The translations under genes were made by a program, and so were the position numbers. The notes beneath the pieces are model-generated. The model was not told the origin of the DNA. It was given only the letters and a program-made list of their open reading frames with translations, and did no database searches. Positions 33,911-46,415 of a stretch of 64,000 bases of DNA are shown piece by piece (the stretch's first letter is position 1; each line of letters starts with the position of its first letter). Location of the stretch: NCBI GenBank assembly GCA_973895155.1, contig OZ316895.1, forward strand, positions 22,196,001 to 22,260,000, written 5' to 3'. The stretch comes from Marsupella aquatica (lineage: Eukaryota; Marchantiophyta).

Positions 33911-36900
33911 CCTCGAACTAATGTTGACTTATGATGGCATATGATCATTCTGTACACCAAAAGTTGTGTATTATGCATCTGATAGTACTAAAACAGTTCT
34001 AAATTTGATAGTCCATAAATTCTTGTTTCACTACCCTTAACCTAGTACTTAAGGTACATCAAGTTTGCAGGTTACTTTGAGAACCCCTACATTATTGAAG
34101 CCCTCTTTCCATATATTGGGGCCTAACTCCCATTAATTATGCCAAATTGGAGTGACACCGGGAGTGACACAGAGAGTGTACTATTGTAGTAGCACTACAC
34201 TTTGTGTTGGTGCTCTCCTTTGCCAGATGGGGGTAGGGGGCAAATGGAAAGCTTCTCTAAAAGGTGTTTTGCATATATGTGGGCAGCCTTTGAGTTTCCG
34301 GCCCTCAACTGAATGGATGGCATTCCACCATTGAGTGAGATGTTTATGCCTCAACCTCTTCCTCAGGCAGGCATGACGACGTGTGTGGTGGATAACCAAG
34401 AAAGGGTCAGAAAGTTTCTGGCCCTTGAGCTCCTAATCCTTGACGATGAATAAGAGAAGAGGACATTCACACTTAGCAAAGTTCACACCTAGTCAAGTGA
34501 CAAATTTTGTGGAGCATGGAAATCCATTTTTTCCAGACAGTTTAGGAGTTCTAAGGGCTGCCAAAGATACGTCTCTGGACGTGTAAGACGGTGCTAGTTC
34601 TCAGAGCTATCTCATCAGAACACTCACTCCCTATGAGAGTAGATCACAATTTGTCCAATCTATTCTGCTTGACTCACAAACTCTAGTATGTACTGAAATG
34701 TGAGTAATTCCAATCTAGAGATACACTCTTTAGCATTTTTGTGTGAAAAATTCACTAGATTGCACCTGTTTGAAAGGTCTTCTCCACATTTAGCAAAAAA
34801 TGGCTAGGCTTTGTCTTCCAACTAGCCACACACCTCATCAGTCAGAATAAAGTGGTTGTCATTAAATCTAGGGAGATCTGAAGGTCAGAAATCTATCTAG
34901 GAAAACTAGAATATTCCTAGCATCTTCTCTTCATACATGGCGACATTTCTAGGGATATCTGACAGTCAGATATCCATCTAGGAAACTAGAACATTCCTAG
35001 CATCTTCTCCTTCACACATGGTGATATTTGCCACCCAGGCAAAAATGAAATGGTACTCATACTCAGTTACTCGTTTGGATTTTTGTTCAGATTAAATAAG
35101 GTGGGCATGAAGGGCAGGATGAGCGCCCGTTGGAAAATCTACCTTGGCTCTTGTATGGGACGGCCAGCGATGATAGTTGATTGAGGTGAATCTTTCACCA
35201 TGTTGATGGTGAGCTTTGCTTTTGTCATTAGTGTCAACCTACAAATAGCAAAACATCTAAACAACTCAAATTGCAGTTGAGCATGGGCACTCCTTGTTTC
35301 CTGCCCAGGGCCATACCTCAGTCCTGAACTTGATGGTTGGATGGACCACAACTTTTGACCTCAAGACTCCATAGGAGCTTCAAGTTCCTTTAAGTCCCAA
35401 GCCAAATGATTGACACTTGTAGAGAAAAGAGAGCAAGATTAGAGTTGGAGGTGCATTCCAAACCGTCTACTAGCCACGTTTGCAATTTTTCTAATCTTAC
35501 CAATGTGAAAGCATCCATCTATATTTGATGTATTTGGACTAGGCACATTGTTGGTGGGATTCTGGCTCAATTTTGATTAAACAACCAAGCCTATCTTTAA
35601 CATATATGTACATTGACAAACAAGTTGTGCTTGGATGGATCATCCTGTTTGACTTTACAACTCTAATGAACCAAGCCCTTTTTGAGACCCAATAATGCAA
35701 CAGTTCATACATAGAAATTTATTTATTTGAGTAACAAACAACTTCTTAATATCGTCTAAGTGGGTTTTGGTGGTCTATCTGAGCATTATTTTCAGTTTCA
35801 ACTATTGTGATCTACTGCAAGTTTGGTTTTAGTGTAATTTCTTTGTCTATCTTTGGTAGGATAGTAGACAGTTTGAGATGACCAAATTCTCCACTCTATA
35901 ATTGTGTAAATTCCACAACTCTTGGCTACTGCTCTCGTCCATCGATTCCTGCCAATACATTTTCAATGAATTCAGCATATATTTTCAGCATATACTTTCA
36001 ATGAATTCACCTTCCCAAAAAGTAAATCTAGATATGTTATCCACAACATCTTGTTAAAATTGTGACCACTTTAGATAATAATCTTCTACCCCAAAACTAA
36101 GCTACATTTATTGTGCATAAGTGGATTGTGCACTAGGCCTTGATCATCTTACAATGGTGCATTGGGTAAAGACCTAGATTGTATAACACCGATGGCAGGA
36201 GCTCAACTTTTGATTCACTTGTCTAGACTTCTCATTTTTCAAACTTGAAATGTACGCGACCCTCCTTCCTAAGGAATCAATGTGGACGTACCTCCCATCT
36301 AGTGATCCATGATGTTCAACAAACGTTGCAACTTGATGACTTACACCAATAATTTGCTTTTGATAGAAACTGATAAGTTTGTAGTAAGTAACCTCAGGAG
36401 CTTAGACTTGCTTGAGCTACTACCATAGTGGAAATCCAATGGAAACAATATAAAACAACCTTGGATAAGAGTTCTTGTGAAATAACTTATTGTTCATGGT
36501 TCCACAAACAAGGGAGTAATAAGAAATAAATGTATTACACTACTTTCAGTAAACATGTGAAAATGATGCGCGCATGGACAGTAGGCAAAAACCATACAAT
36601 TGGGATGGACTAATTGAGAATAGTCCCTGTCACATAGTGAGTACAATGCAGTCCATCTGAGTTGCAAAAATCCATGGGAGCATTTGAACAAACCTAGGGG
36701 TTTGTCTGGGCATCATTTTAGTAAACATGCAGAGTCCTTATAAATTTCTTAAACAAATAGCAATGGCCATTTTCCCGAGGGCCAACCTAACTGAGTGCCA
36801 TCTAGGATTGGTTTTTCTCGAAGTAGGACCTCCTTCAATGACAAAAATGACCAGTCTTTGGGAATACATAGTCCAGATGCAATCTAATTGGGTCTTAAGG

Positions 36901-37516
36901 AGGAAACCTCTGGCCATCCAATCCAATCATTCTTGTAAAGCCCCCTAATTGTCCTTTTTTTTGGTGGCAGTTTTTTTGTGGATTAGACCTCTCTAAGGCA
37001 AATCAAAATATATATACACATATATTGCCAACGATAGAGTACTGCCAAACCAGGAGATAAGATTCCAAAGTCAAGGGACCCAACAAAGGGGAGAAAACAT
37101 ATGAAAAACCCCAGGAAAACCAAAGAGCCAAAAAGGCTGAGAGTCCTACTCAACTGCAAAGGAACTGACTCTGAGCTAATAAGCCATAAACTTAAATGGG
37201 AAATCAACTGCTGTAAGCCATAGGGTTCACATGTCGGAAAGGAAGAGTCATGATTGCTGCTATGGGAAATCAACCTGAGAACAAGCATTGAACCACTTAA
37301 ACAAATAGATGGCGGCAGGAATTAATCTGAGATCAAATCTGTCCCTTGTATCTTTCAAACTCGACTGCTGGATTGTCTCAGATTAACTTACATGGGTGAC
37401 TTAAGCCATGAACTGTGATAATCTATTTACAGGGCCCGAACCACAAAGGTGACCTGAAAGTTTGGCCAATTAAACTAAACTGAAAAACGGAGAAGTTAGT
37501 AATTTGACTGAATAAA
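33911..37516. other. Gene-poor AT-rich region
   Basis: A diverged tandem duplication of about 85 bp (34865-34945 and 34948-35030; shared AGATATCCATCTAGGAAACT-type words) is the only clear structure. Open frames are short and lack domains. Confidence 0.4.
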
Positions 37517-38218
37517 ATGGCGACGTTCTCTAGTAACCCTCAGAAACCGAAAAGTAGAGGGAGGCGGCCTTTGGAAACCCCGACCTACGCAAGACCCAAA
37601 AGATCTCATAGTTGTCATGCGAGCAAACGAACCGATATTCCTTTTCTGTTCGAAGACAAGAAACCATCCACCGTAGATCGCGAAAGCGATTCGCCCGAAC
37701 CGCCGGAGGATGGAGCATCGCCCGCAAGACGCGGCCCATCGGGGCCGCACGTTCTTGGCCACGGACGGCGGAGACAGCAGATTTCGAATCTCGGCGTCCC
37801 CGATCCAACCTATCGGGACGCGAACGCTATACGGTGCCATCCGAGTCACGAGTGGCAGATCGGGTCGGCCACGTTAGCCCTAGCCCTCGTGCGGTCGAAA
37901 CGAGACGGGAGTGTATGGACCAAAGCGAGGCTATTTGGGCAAGAGGGAAACCCTCGAACGCCTCATTGCTCGTTGTCCACTAGAGATTTTTATTTTTCTC
38001 CTCTCCTCTCTTCTCGTCTCGTCTCCTCTCCTCTCCTCTGCTCTGCGCTCCGCTCTTTCTTTCCGCTCTGCTCTGTTCCTCTGGTTCGTTGCTTCGCCGC
38101 GCGTTGGATTCGTTTACGGGAGTGGAGTGGAAGGATTGATGGGTTTCGTCGACGCCTGCGGGAGGACGGATTGAGGAGCTCGGTGCCGAATTTCGGCACG
38201 GTTGGTGAGGTGGTTTGA
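37517..38218 (+). CDS. Possible coding sequence, Arg/Pro/Ser-rich, unrecognised
   Basis: The frame starts at AAAATGGCGACG and runs 233 codons. The first about 155 residues are rich in Arg, Pro, Ser and charged residues and look like a disordered N-terminus. From about residue 156 the frame crosses a CT-rich tract and reads as low complexity (SRLVSSPLLCSALRS). Composition is distinctly GC-richer than the upstream sequence. Overlapping frames on both strands are also open, so GC content alone could explain it. It may be leader sequence of the gene at 40.6 kb rather than a gene. I do not recognise it. Confidence 0.25.
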   Translation: MATFSSNPQKPKSRGRRPLETPTYARPKRSHSCHASKRTDIPFLFEDKKPSTVDRESDSPEPPEDGASPARRGPSGPHVLGHGRRRQQISNLGVPDPTYRDANAIRCHPSHEWQIGSATLALALVRSKRDGSVWTKARLFGQEGNPRTPHCSLSTRDFYFSPLLSSRLVSSPLLCSALRSFFPLCSVPLVRCFAARWIRLREWSGRIDGFRRRLREDGLRSSVPNFGTVGEVV

Positions 38219-38684
38219 AGAGGGAGGATATTTGGTGTGAGGGAAGTGTTGAAAAGGAGAAGGACATGGGCGATGGAGTCTGAATGAGTACCAAAGAGTA
38301 CAAGAGGGAATTCAAATTGGGGCTCGTGAAGAGCTTGAGCTTGGATTTATGATGTTGGATGGGTTTGATTGGATGGCGGAGGGAGAGAGCGGGAGCGGGA
38401 GCAGGAGCGGCGGAGGAGCTATTTGGTGCTGTTATTTGGAGGAGGAGGAGGAGTTCGGAGGTGATCGTGAGGGAGACGGGAGGAGATGTGATGCAGGGGA
38501 TTTGAATTGGGGCCCGGAGACTGCGGGAATTGAAGATTACGAGTTTTAGGAGAGAGTTTAGTGGAGCAGCAGAAGGAAGAGCGGATTGTGAGCGACTGTT
38601 GTCGTGGACATTGTCGATCACTGCTAAGGAAGGCGAGAAGAAGCCTTCTTGCCGATGCGGATCACCGATTTTCTCTCGACAATC
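37997..38684 (+). promoter_or_regulatory. Candidate promoter, CT-rich leader and first noncoding exon of the MuDR-like gene
   Basis: A pyrimidine tract of CTCTC/CTCCT units (about 37997-38092), typical of plant transcription start regions on the sense strand, is followed by gene-like sequence that ends in a consensus donor GTGAGT at about 38685. A further donor GTAAGT at 40351 and acceptor TTTTTGCAG ending at 40438 lie just before the first coding exon. I infer a spliced 5' leader joining this region to the ATG at 40609; transcript evidence is needed. Confidence 0.35.
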
Positions 38685-40438
38685 AGTGAGTGTCTTCCTC
38701 TCGCCACCCTTGGCTCTAAACCCGACTTAAACCCTGACCATTCTTGGTCTCCTTTTTGTGATTCGAAACCGAAAACTTCTGCCTGAAGGATAGGATGCTA
38801 ATTACCTTCTTTGATAATGCATTCTCAATATTCCGGACGCCACTGTGCCCGCCAACGGAGGACAGTGCCATTAGAAGTTAAGTCCCGGATTGTGAGCACA
38901 TTCTTTTTGGAGTCAGATGAATTAATTGTCCCCTTACTCATGTACGCCAGCATTGTCGTACGGGATAATCTCTCACCCGTATGTGAAATTGTGATTTTCT
39001 CTCTCGATGTATTATGCGATGGCCAACTTGTTCAGAAATATCACACATTTCTCGTAAGTGTTATTAAACGTACTTCAGAAATCGTCTCAGAGGAACGAAA
39101 ATTTAGTTGCTCTTCTTGACTATCAACCGAAACCTCAGCTTCCTGGCGGAAATGCATGACGAGAGGATCCACAGTGCGGAGAACAGTGAGACAAGCCCGG
39201 ACAGCAAGCCCCTCAGCAATATCAGAAACTTAAGAAACAGAAGAAAAGCTCGCAAACCTGCAATACGCTTTCCCGACGCATTTTGCTTCAGTAAGGAGAT
39301 GCAATTTACAATTTGATGTGGATTGAGATTACTGAGTGTCCAGGATTGTCTGAACTCCTGTGTCATGCGCAATGCCACTCTCCTGTTGCATTGTATTTCA
39401 AACGAAGCAGACTAAGAAAGGTCTAGTTAAGGAGTCTTAGTGAACGTTGGAATTTCAAGTGGAGCACATCCGGCGGCCAATCGATGTGTACCAACCGTAT
39501 TAACACTTCTTTGCGTATCCGGGTGCCAAGCCTTTCATCTCATAAGACGCGGAGGAGAATACTAATGAAGAGGACTCGACCACTAACAGATCTGTCATTC
39601 CTGGAAAAACGAAGTTCAGACATGGCAAAACTACTACTGGATTGCCTTTCGAGCTCGCATGTGCCCTCTTGCCATTCCACGCGGATGCCATGATCGCGAA
39701 AGTTGTATATTTCGATTCCGTTGTATGCGTGGCCGGGATTTCAAAACTGAGCGAGACGTGCTCCCACTCGGGGACTGCAACGGGAGGGCAATCAGCCTGC
39801 AGACACATGCCAACCAGCTGCACAGATATACGCCTGGGCCGTGTCTACGTATTAGCATAAGGACGAGGGACATGCTGGGGTCGGACCTCCCACCTTACTC
39901 CCCTTTTCTAGCGGGTGCTAAAGAATGAGGGCGATCATAGGAAGTGCTCATTTGCTTACGAGTTTTTTGGAAGAGTTGACAATGGTCTTGGGCTAGGCTG
40001 TCATGTTACAAGTCGAATCATATCTATAAGAACCGAGGATCATTACGAACAGACCTCTCTGTAATGCAAACCCCACTTTGCGAAGCTTTCACCAAAGCCA
40101 ATTGAAACTTTGACAACGGTTTTGCAAATTGCTTTCGGTTACTATGAGGTCGGGGTACGGTGCGAGGAAGAATGGGCCTCCAGAAAGAATCAAGTGGAGA
40201 GACCCTAAGCAGTTGGGTCAACAAAGTAATTGTTAATAGTCGTACATCCAAGTTTCTGGATTATTGTGCTTTGGTATCTTGGTCGTTTTCCGAAGGAGAA
40301 ATCACATTTTTCGCCAAGAGTGCGTAAACTGTTGTGTTTCCAATTGAGCGGTAAGTCTTAAGTTTCCTCTCACAGGTAAATGGTTTTGATTAGGCTTTAA
40401 TGAAGTCTAGATTAAGTTTGAATTTCTGATTTTTGCAG
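38685..40438. other. Probable leader introns and flank of the MuDR-like gene
   Basis: Nothing here gives a convincing coding exon; 39103-39378 (minus) and 39480-39930 (both strands) are open but unrecognised. The donor GTAAGT at 40351 and acceptor at 40437-40438 define a likely 88-bp leader intron. Confidence 0.35.
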
Positions 40439-40608
40439 GAATTTCCACTATGCTGGAGGTTTCTTGTCGCCAGATGAACTTGTGATCTAAGCTCGAATTG
40501 TGCTCTGGCAAACCTCGTGAGGAGGTGTATAGGTGGGGCGGGGGGAACTACAAGAGGTGAATTAGAAGTGAAACATTGTATTTGAATATTGGCAAATTGG
40601 ATGAGAGA

Positions 40609-43454
40609 ATGGCTGCACCAGACGATACTGGAGGACTTGTGCCGGCCCTGGAACTAGAGAATGATGTCAACGGCGATGTTGCCAAAACTTCAAGCGCAGA
40701 TGAAGCCAACGAATCATCAGATGATAGTGATGATGCCTCTGCCAACCGGCTGGAGGAATCAGGTACTTGTTTCTATCAATTGAGTTGAATTGGTGTGCCT
40801 TCAGCAAAATTTGGAAATATGCAGTCACATTCGTCTAAAAATCATAGCTTCACTTGGTTCGGACGTAGAAGGGATAGATTTTTGGTTCCTAGCGGGTCCT
40901 CTAGAACAGCTGAAGTTTCTTACTTCTCAAAATCTCGCCTTGCACTGGTCCCCAGAACATTAGTCTCAGGGACCATAGTTGAACTGTTCTTTTCATGTAA
41001 TGAGAAACTTCCTATGTACTGTGCTGCTATGGCACAAAGAGAGAAATTATGAAGGAAGAGATGTAATATCATTGTGGGTTCTGCAAGCCATTTCGCGGTG
41101 AGGGAAAAACCGGACAACTGAATCATGTTCTTGATCAGGAATCTCACCGGGGAGGAAGCCTTCTGAAGCTGAATTGCGAATATTGAAAGGCAGGAAATTT
41201 CATTCATGGGAGGAATTTGATATAGCCATGGACGAGTACGAGGCAACATCTGGATTTGTTGTCAAGCGTATGCACAGGAATAAGGTTGTTTTCAGGGGCA
41301 GGTGCCGTGGTTGGGCAAAGGATAATCCTGATTCGTGTAAAATGGAGTTGGTCGCACGATGGATGAAAAGGACCGGAACAATTATGATAAGGAAAGTGTA
41401 CCTCGCCCATACATGCGTGTTATCTGTTCACAAGTTTCGAAATGGTGCGAATAGAGCACGATGGGTGCAAAGCAAGGTGTTCCGTAGTGTGAAGGTCAAC
41501 AGAGATACCCCTGTGGAGCAACTTCGGAAGGAGTTGGCTCAGTATCACAAGGCCGAGTCTGAGGCCTGGACGGTCGCACGAGCAAGGGCTGGATGTCGTG
41601 AGAAGCTTGCTGATGGGCACAAGGAATCCTTCCAACGTATACCATCCTACGCGAACCGCCTATCAAAAGCTGATCCAGGTGTGCATGTTGAGTGGGAAAC
41701 AGGCGCAGACCACCACTTTGAGCGTATTTACATTGCTCCGTCTTCATCGCAGCATTTGTTCCATTACTGCAGGCCGCTTGTTGGCGTTGATGGAACTCAC
41801 ACAATCGGTGATTACCCAATGGTAGTGCTCATTGCCACTTGTTTCGACGGCGATGACCAGACAGTAGTCCTTGCGTGGGCCATCGTCCCAGCAGAGAATG
41901 AATATAATTGGTGTTGGTTTCTGAGTCGTCTCAGAAGGTCGTATCCCACCATGACAATGCCAGAGACCGTCTTCATCAGTGACAGGGACAAAGGATTGGT
42001 ACAGGCTGTTGAAGCTGAGTTTCCGGGTCAGTTGCACGCCTATTGTGTGCAACATATCAAGGCTAATAGCAAAGCTTTGACTGATCAAGATGCAGTGGCA
42101 TTCTTCAATCAGGTATCCTTCTAAACAATTGCTCGTTAATGGCTGTGATTCTGTGATTCCCTCGTATCGATAGGCTTCATTGGACTCCGGAGGACCTCTA
42201 GGTCTGCAGGATGACGGGTCCTTAGATCAGTAGTCTTTTGTATGATTCTCCGTTATCATTACAGGGAGTAACTAGTTCTCTCGAAATGTTCCCAGTCTTT
42301 TGTTATATTGAACCAACTAGTCCGTTGGATGGTCTCCATGTTTTGTTTTATTAAACAGGTAGTCTTTTGGACATTCATCACTTCGTTGTATTAATAAGTT
42401 TTCTTGAATGCCATTGCAGGTCGTGGCTTCGAAGACTAAAGAAGAGTACGATGAGCTACTGGCCGATTTTGTGCCAAAAACTGACATCCAATCTACATTG
42501 GTTCCTTATCTACGGAAAATTGACCCAGCTATATACGTTCGATATGCATTTCCAGCAAGGCGTTGGGGACATAGTACATCAAACGTATTGGAAGTCATAA
42601 ACTCAGTCATCAAACCTCAGAGGAAATTGCCCGCCTTGTTGATTTGCGATGTCATGTGGCAATACTGCATGGAAGAGGCTTACAAGAGGAGATTAGTGGC
42701 TGATCAGCTGCCTGATGGCGAGTTGTCTCTTACAAACTATGCTACTGAGATGCTGAACAGACTTTATGGGGATAGCCGGGCTGTGAGAGAGCGTACTTCC
42801 TCGCATGACCAGGCTCTCATGATTGATCGTACTGGCAACTATGCCCTTCGAGTGAATGATAAGCACTGTGATTGCATGGACTGGCATGAGATGGAGTTCC
42901 CCTGTGCACACCTCATCAGCTTTGAGAACAACAGGGGAAATGATGTGAGACAACATGCATCAGTGTACTGGCGTGCTGCCAATTACAAGGAGACCTACAA
43001 GGTACCCATTCCACCAGTTTCCATCGATCATTTGTCTAAAGCTGTTGATAGTAAGGAGCCAGCGATTGACCCTGCCATTAAGGAGAAACGCAACAAGAAG
43101 AAGCAACTTCCGGGCATGCGCCAAAAGAGAAAGCGGTTAACTGGGACTTCAGAAACGGAGAGTGAGCGGGGAAGTAGAAAACAGAACCAGAAATGCACGG
43201 TCTGCAAAAAAGCAGGGCACAACCAAAGACGGTGCATGGAAAAATCCCTGGCTATAATGCCCAATGAGACTATAATGCCTGATGCTATCGAAGAGGCACC
43301 GAACCTTGCTCTCCAGATAACTGCGGTCCAAACACTTCCCACGCCTATGCAGATTTCCCCTTTCTATTCTCAGCCCTCTACCCAAAGCTACACTGAATGG
43401 TGTGCCGAAAGGGACAAGGTCGATGATGTTGAGGCTGGCCCCTCACATTTGTGA
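40609..43454 (+). CDS. MuDR-type (MULE) transposase-like protein, intact, spliced; candidate domesticated gene
   Basis: Model: exons 40609-40762, 41139-42112 and 42420-43454, with consensus donors (GTACTT, GTATCC) and acceptors (GATCAG, TTGCAG), all phases matching, for 720 residues. In order: an acidic Ser/Asp-rich head (1-52); a MuDR-type N-terminal zinc domain (about 72-150, Cys107, Cys118, HTC 142-144); the MULE DDE core with Asp269 in GVDGTH, Asp333 in FISDRDKGL and Glu434 in NVLEVINS, plus the conserved CVQH (354-357); a SWIM finger CDC...CAH (526-540); a basic linker; and a CCHC knuckle CTVCKKAGHNQRRC (635-648). No stop or frameshift interrupts it. TIRs were not found beside the gene, and leader introns are likely. 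Either it is an autonomous MULE whose ends I missed, or a MUSTANG/FAR1-like domesticated gene. The DDE triad is retained, so catalysis may be intact. Confidence 0.88.
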
Positions 43455-45409
43455 TGAGAGACTCCTGTTTTACCAATCTTGATTCGGCACTTTAGAATGC
43501 TCTGGTTTTCTGCAAACAAAGATACCCTAAAGATGTGAATCTAGCCCAGGACAAAGGAACGATGTTCCAAAGCGTTTAGAGTCACCAGGCTGTAGACAGT
43601 AGTCTGGATGAGAGTGATCCTATGAGCTTGAAATGTTGCCGAAAGGCATGGAGTTGTCATGAGCCTCACAGCATCCTTCGTCTTTAATTGCTGCTTGCTC
43701 ACATAGTGACCCGGTGATTTGGAGTTGGCGTGGCAAAGCTTGACAGTTTTGTTGTTGATTCCACAGTATTTCAGTGTACTTCCTGTAATATAATGAATCA
43801 TTCCTATGCTAGACAGATGTGAGTTATCGCAATTATTCACATCTCCACATCATTTGCCTCAACTTCTAAATTGGACCTTTGAATATAGGTATTCAGCTTT
43901 TGGATCTAACCCTTCTCATAAACCCATCTGGCAGCCTCGGTAGATTTACAGTATTGACCACAAAGGTAAATGAAGATTGGATCGATTGCCTCTATGACAG
44001 CACAATCCTTCTCTGAAGCCTGCATATAAAACCTCCACAGCTCAGCTCTCCTTTGAAGACTGTTTACAAGTCATGGTAGACTAGTTACTTCCACTAAAGA
44101 TTACTCGAGTGAGAAGGATGAAGGTTAAAGAATCCGAAGCTGGAATGGTTAACCAACCTACTGTAGAGTTAAGGATTTTCCTATCATTTGGAAGCTAATT
44201 TCTCACAAACATTAGCTTCCTCTACAACGGTCCTTGGCTTAACTTGAACTTCATTTATTTGGCCATTAAATTCATCTAAGCTACTTGCTAAGCTACCAGT
44301 CTGTGTAAAAAACAGAAAATTTCATCTAATCCATCCAATGTCACAAAATTACAGTCGTCAAGAATTTTACTTTCGAGTGCATGCACATCAGCCATTTGCA
44401 CGAGGACACTCCATTCTCCACAGAGTAAGATTGGAAGAATTTATAGGAATCCAGGTAATTTACAAGTTGACTATTTAAGATCAGCTGTCTACAGTTGAGC
44501 CCCATGCCCCAACCCTGGAGGCAAGCATGTGCACAACAGACTTGTCCAGAGTGGGATCAGTGTCCTCGATGATCCAGTGAATAATATAGTTTGCCTGACT
44601 ACACTATTTACAGTAATTAGTATCATAATTGATTTAGTCTCCCTGGTTGAATAGTCTCACACACACTAATAAGGGTGTGACTACAAATCTCAAAAGAATA
44701 TAAAACTGAGGTTCCTGATCATTAGTCTCATATTGATTAACAAAAAATGACACTAGGAAAAGATCCAGATCATAAGATATGAATCTGGACATGAAGATTC
44801 AATCTAGATCTGGAAATGGTTTTAGAGTAGACTTGGATTGAAGTAGTACTTGTAAGCAATGAGTTTAGTCTATTGTCCATAATTCATTCTAATTTGATTT
44901 TGATTGCATTCATAATCTGCTTTTCGATTGTCATACTTTGAAAAGTTTGAATTTTAAATGACCTTCATTTTTTTATTTTATATGCAAATAAGCCTTACTA
45001 GTGGAAAAAAATGTTTTATAAGTTACACGCATCAATTCAGAGTTCATCACACACTATTTACTTGTCACCAAAAATAATCTCACTTACTTTAATTTAGAGT
45101 AAGCATCTAAAAGTCCTTTGTAAGTCAGCTCCTCAGGTGTACAGCCGTTCTTTTTATGTGTTTCAGAACTTTTCGTGGCCTCTCTATAAATAGCATGTTC
45201 ATCCTGGAACATGTGTCTTTTTTTGCCGTGTAGTGATATGTAATTCACTTGATTTATTTTATGATAAAAGAACTAGGTACATGTAAAGTATATGTCAAGA
45301 AATTAATATCTGTTAATTAAGAGTGAGTGACATAGTACACATGCAAAGAAAAGCCAATTATGACCAAGAAAGTACAAAGGTACTAAAGAGTTCAGGTTTA
45401 ATCTGGCGG
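43455..45409. other. Intergenic region 3' of the MuDR-like gene
   Basis: Carries the 3' UTR, then AT-rich sequence. A TATA-like CTATAAATAG at about 45183 is followed by the perfect inverted repeat CATGTTC-N6-GAACATG (about 45193-45212), but no gene follows that could use it. No coding exon found. Confidence 0.4.
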
Positions 45410-45424
45410 GCAAGTAAACCGTCA

Positions 45425-45720
45425 AATGACGGCCCCAAAATGGCCAGTTTGACGTATATTCCCCGATATTCCCCCGGACTCCCGACCCACCTGGACCCCG
45501 CCCAGCCCACCCAAACCTGGCCCGGACCCGGCCTCCCAAACCCATCCCAAACCCCTCCCGAACCCCCTAAGCACCCGGCCCGAACCCGGTCCGGGCCAGC
45601 CTGGGTCCACCCTCACACCCGGACCGACCCCGACTCCGGGAGACCGTGCGACCGAGTTGACAGGTTTTACGTGTTTAAGGGAAAAATTGGCCAGTTTGAG
45701 GGGAAAATTCAAACCAGCTA
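45425..45720. repeat. GC-rich degenerate CCCGACCC-type repeat island
   Basis: An abrupt island dominated by CCCGACCC, CCCGAACCC and CCCAAACCC words lies in AT-rich DNA. It is framed by ATGGCCAGTTTG (about 45438) and TTGGCCAGTTTG (about 45687). Frames on both strands are Pro/Arg/Gly-rich and composition-driven. Probably part of a repeat element; no gene is claimed. Confidence 0.6.
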
Positions 45721-46185
45721 ATGAGTTGTGCACATCCAGTACAGATTTTCACTTGCTTCCAGGTAATGACAATCTACTCAATTAAAACCATAAGTTTTGT
45801 AAAAGAACCCACAAGGGGAACTTAGTACACCAAATGTGCACATTGTTCAAACTCATTTCTCTCACTCTCATGAGAAAAAAACAATTCACTAAGGAGTGAT
45901 TGAAAAGGATAGATTAAACATTTATGAGGGGAGCCAAATACATTTTAAATACTCTAAGTTCACTAAAATTAAAAGGGGTCCAAAAGTTAATTCAAAATCA
46001 AATTAATACAAATTATTCACCTAGTTAAGGCACATTAAAATACTGAACACAAAACCTGAATAAGAAAAACTATGAAAGGTGGATTCACCATATATAGTAG
46101 CTTCATAATTTGCATACCAAGATGACAATAACTATCCACTAACGAATTGTAGGTGAAAATGTTGGGCTTATTTAAATTTCAGGTT

Positions 46186-46277
46186 GATCAATTCCAGAAA
46201 TATTCTAGCAGCATCTCCACGTGTCCATGCCTGGCTTAGATCAATTCTAGAAATATTCTAGCAGCATCTCCACGTGT
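46186..46277. repeat. 54-bp tandem duplication
   Basis: GATCAATTCCAGAAATATTC and its near-identical copy start at about 46187 and 46241. Each is followed by TAGCAGCATCTCCACGTGTC. Each unit holds a GAAATATTC palindrome and a CACGTG G-box-like core. It could be a duplicated regulatory module or repeat debris. Confidence 0.75.
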
Positions 46278-46415
46278 CGAGCAGGTTTAGAGCATTGTCG
46301 ATTCGTCTGAATAAACTGTTCTCCGAGCACTAAAAGACTTCAAATCCGGCAGAAACCCATCCATTCACAGCTCCAACCATGCCATCTCTGCTTCATCCAG
46401 CATCTTATACTTACT

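Noticed and set aside
37980-38621. 213-codon minus-strand open frame
   Set aside because: Ser/Leu/Pro-rich then Glu/Arg-rich composition comes from the CT/GA tract; better explained as a plus-strand pyrimidine-rich leader.
40609-43454. TIRs of an autonomous MULE around this gene
   Set aside because: Flanks were scanned by eye for matching inverted ends and 9-bp duplications and none was found; a computational self-alignment could still reveal degenerate ones.
45178-45212. TATA box followed by a CATGTTC-N6-GAACATG hairpin as a promoter
   Set aside because: The motifs are good, but no coding exon follows on the plus strand, so a promoter cannot be supported.
45323-45733. Open frames on both strands through the GC-rich island
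   Set aside because: Pro/Arg- and Gly-rich translations of a degenerate CCCGACCC repeat; both strands are open, so openness carries no information.
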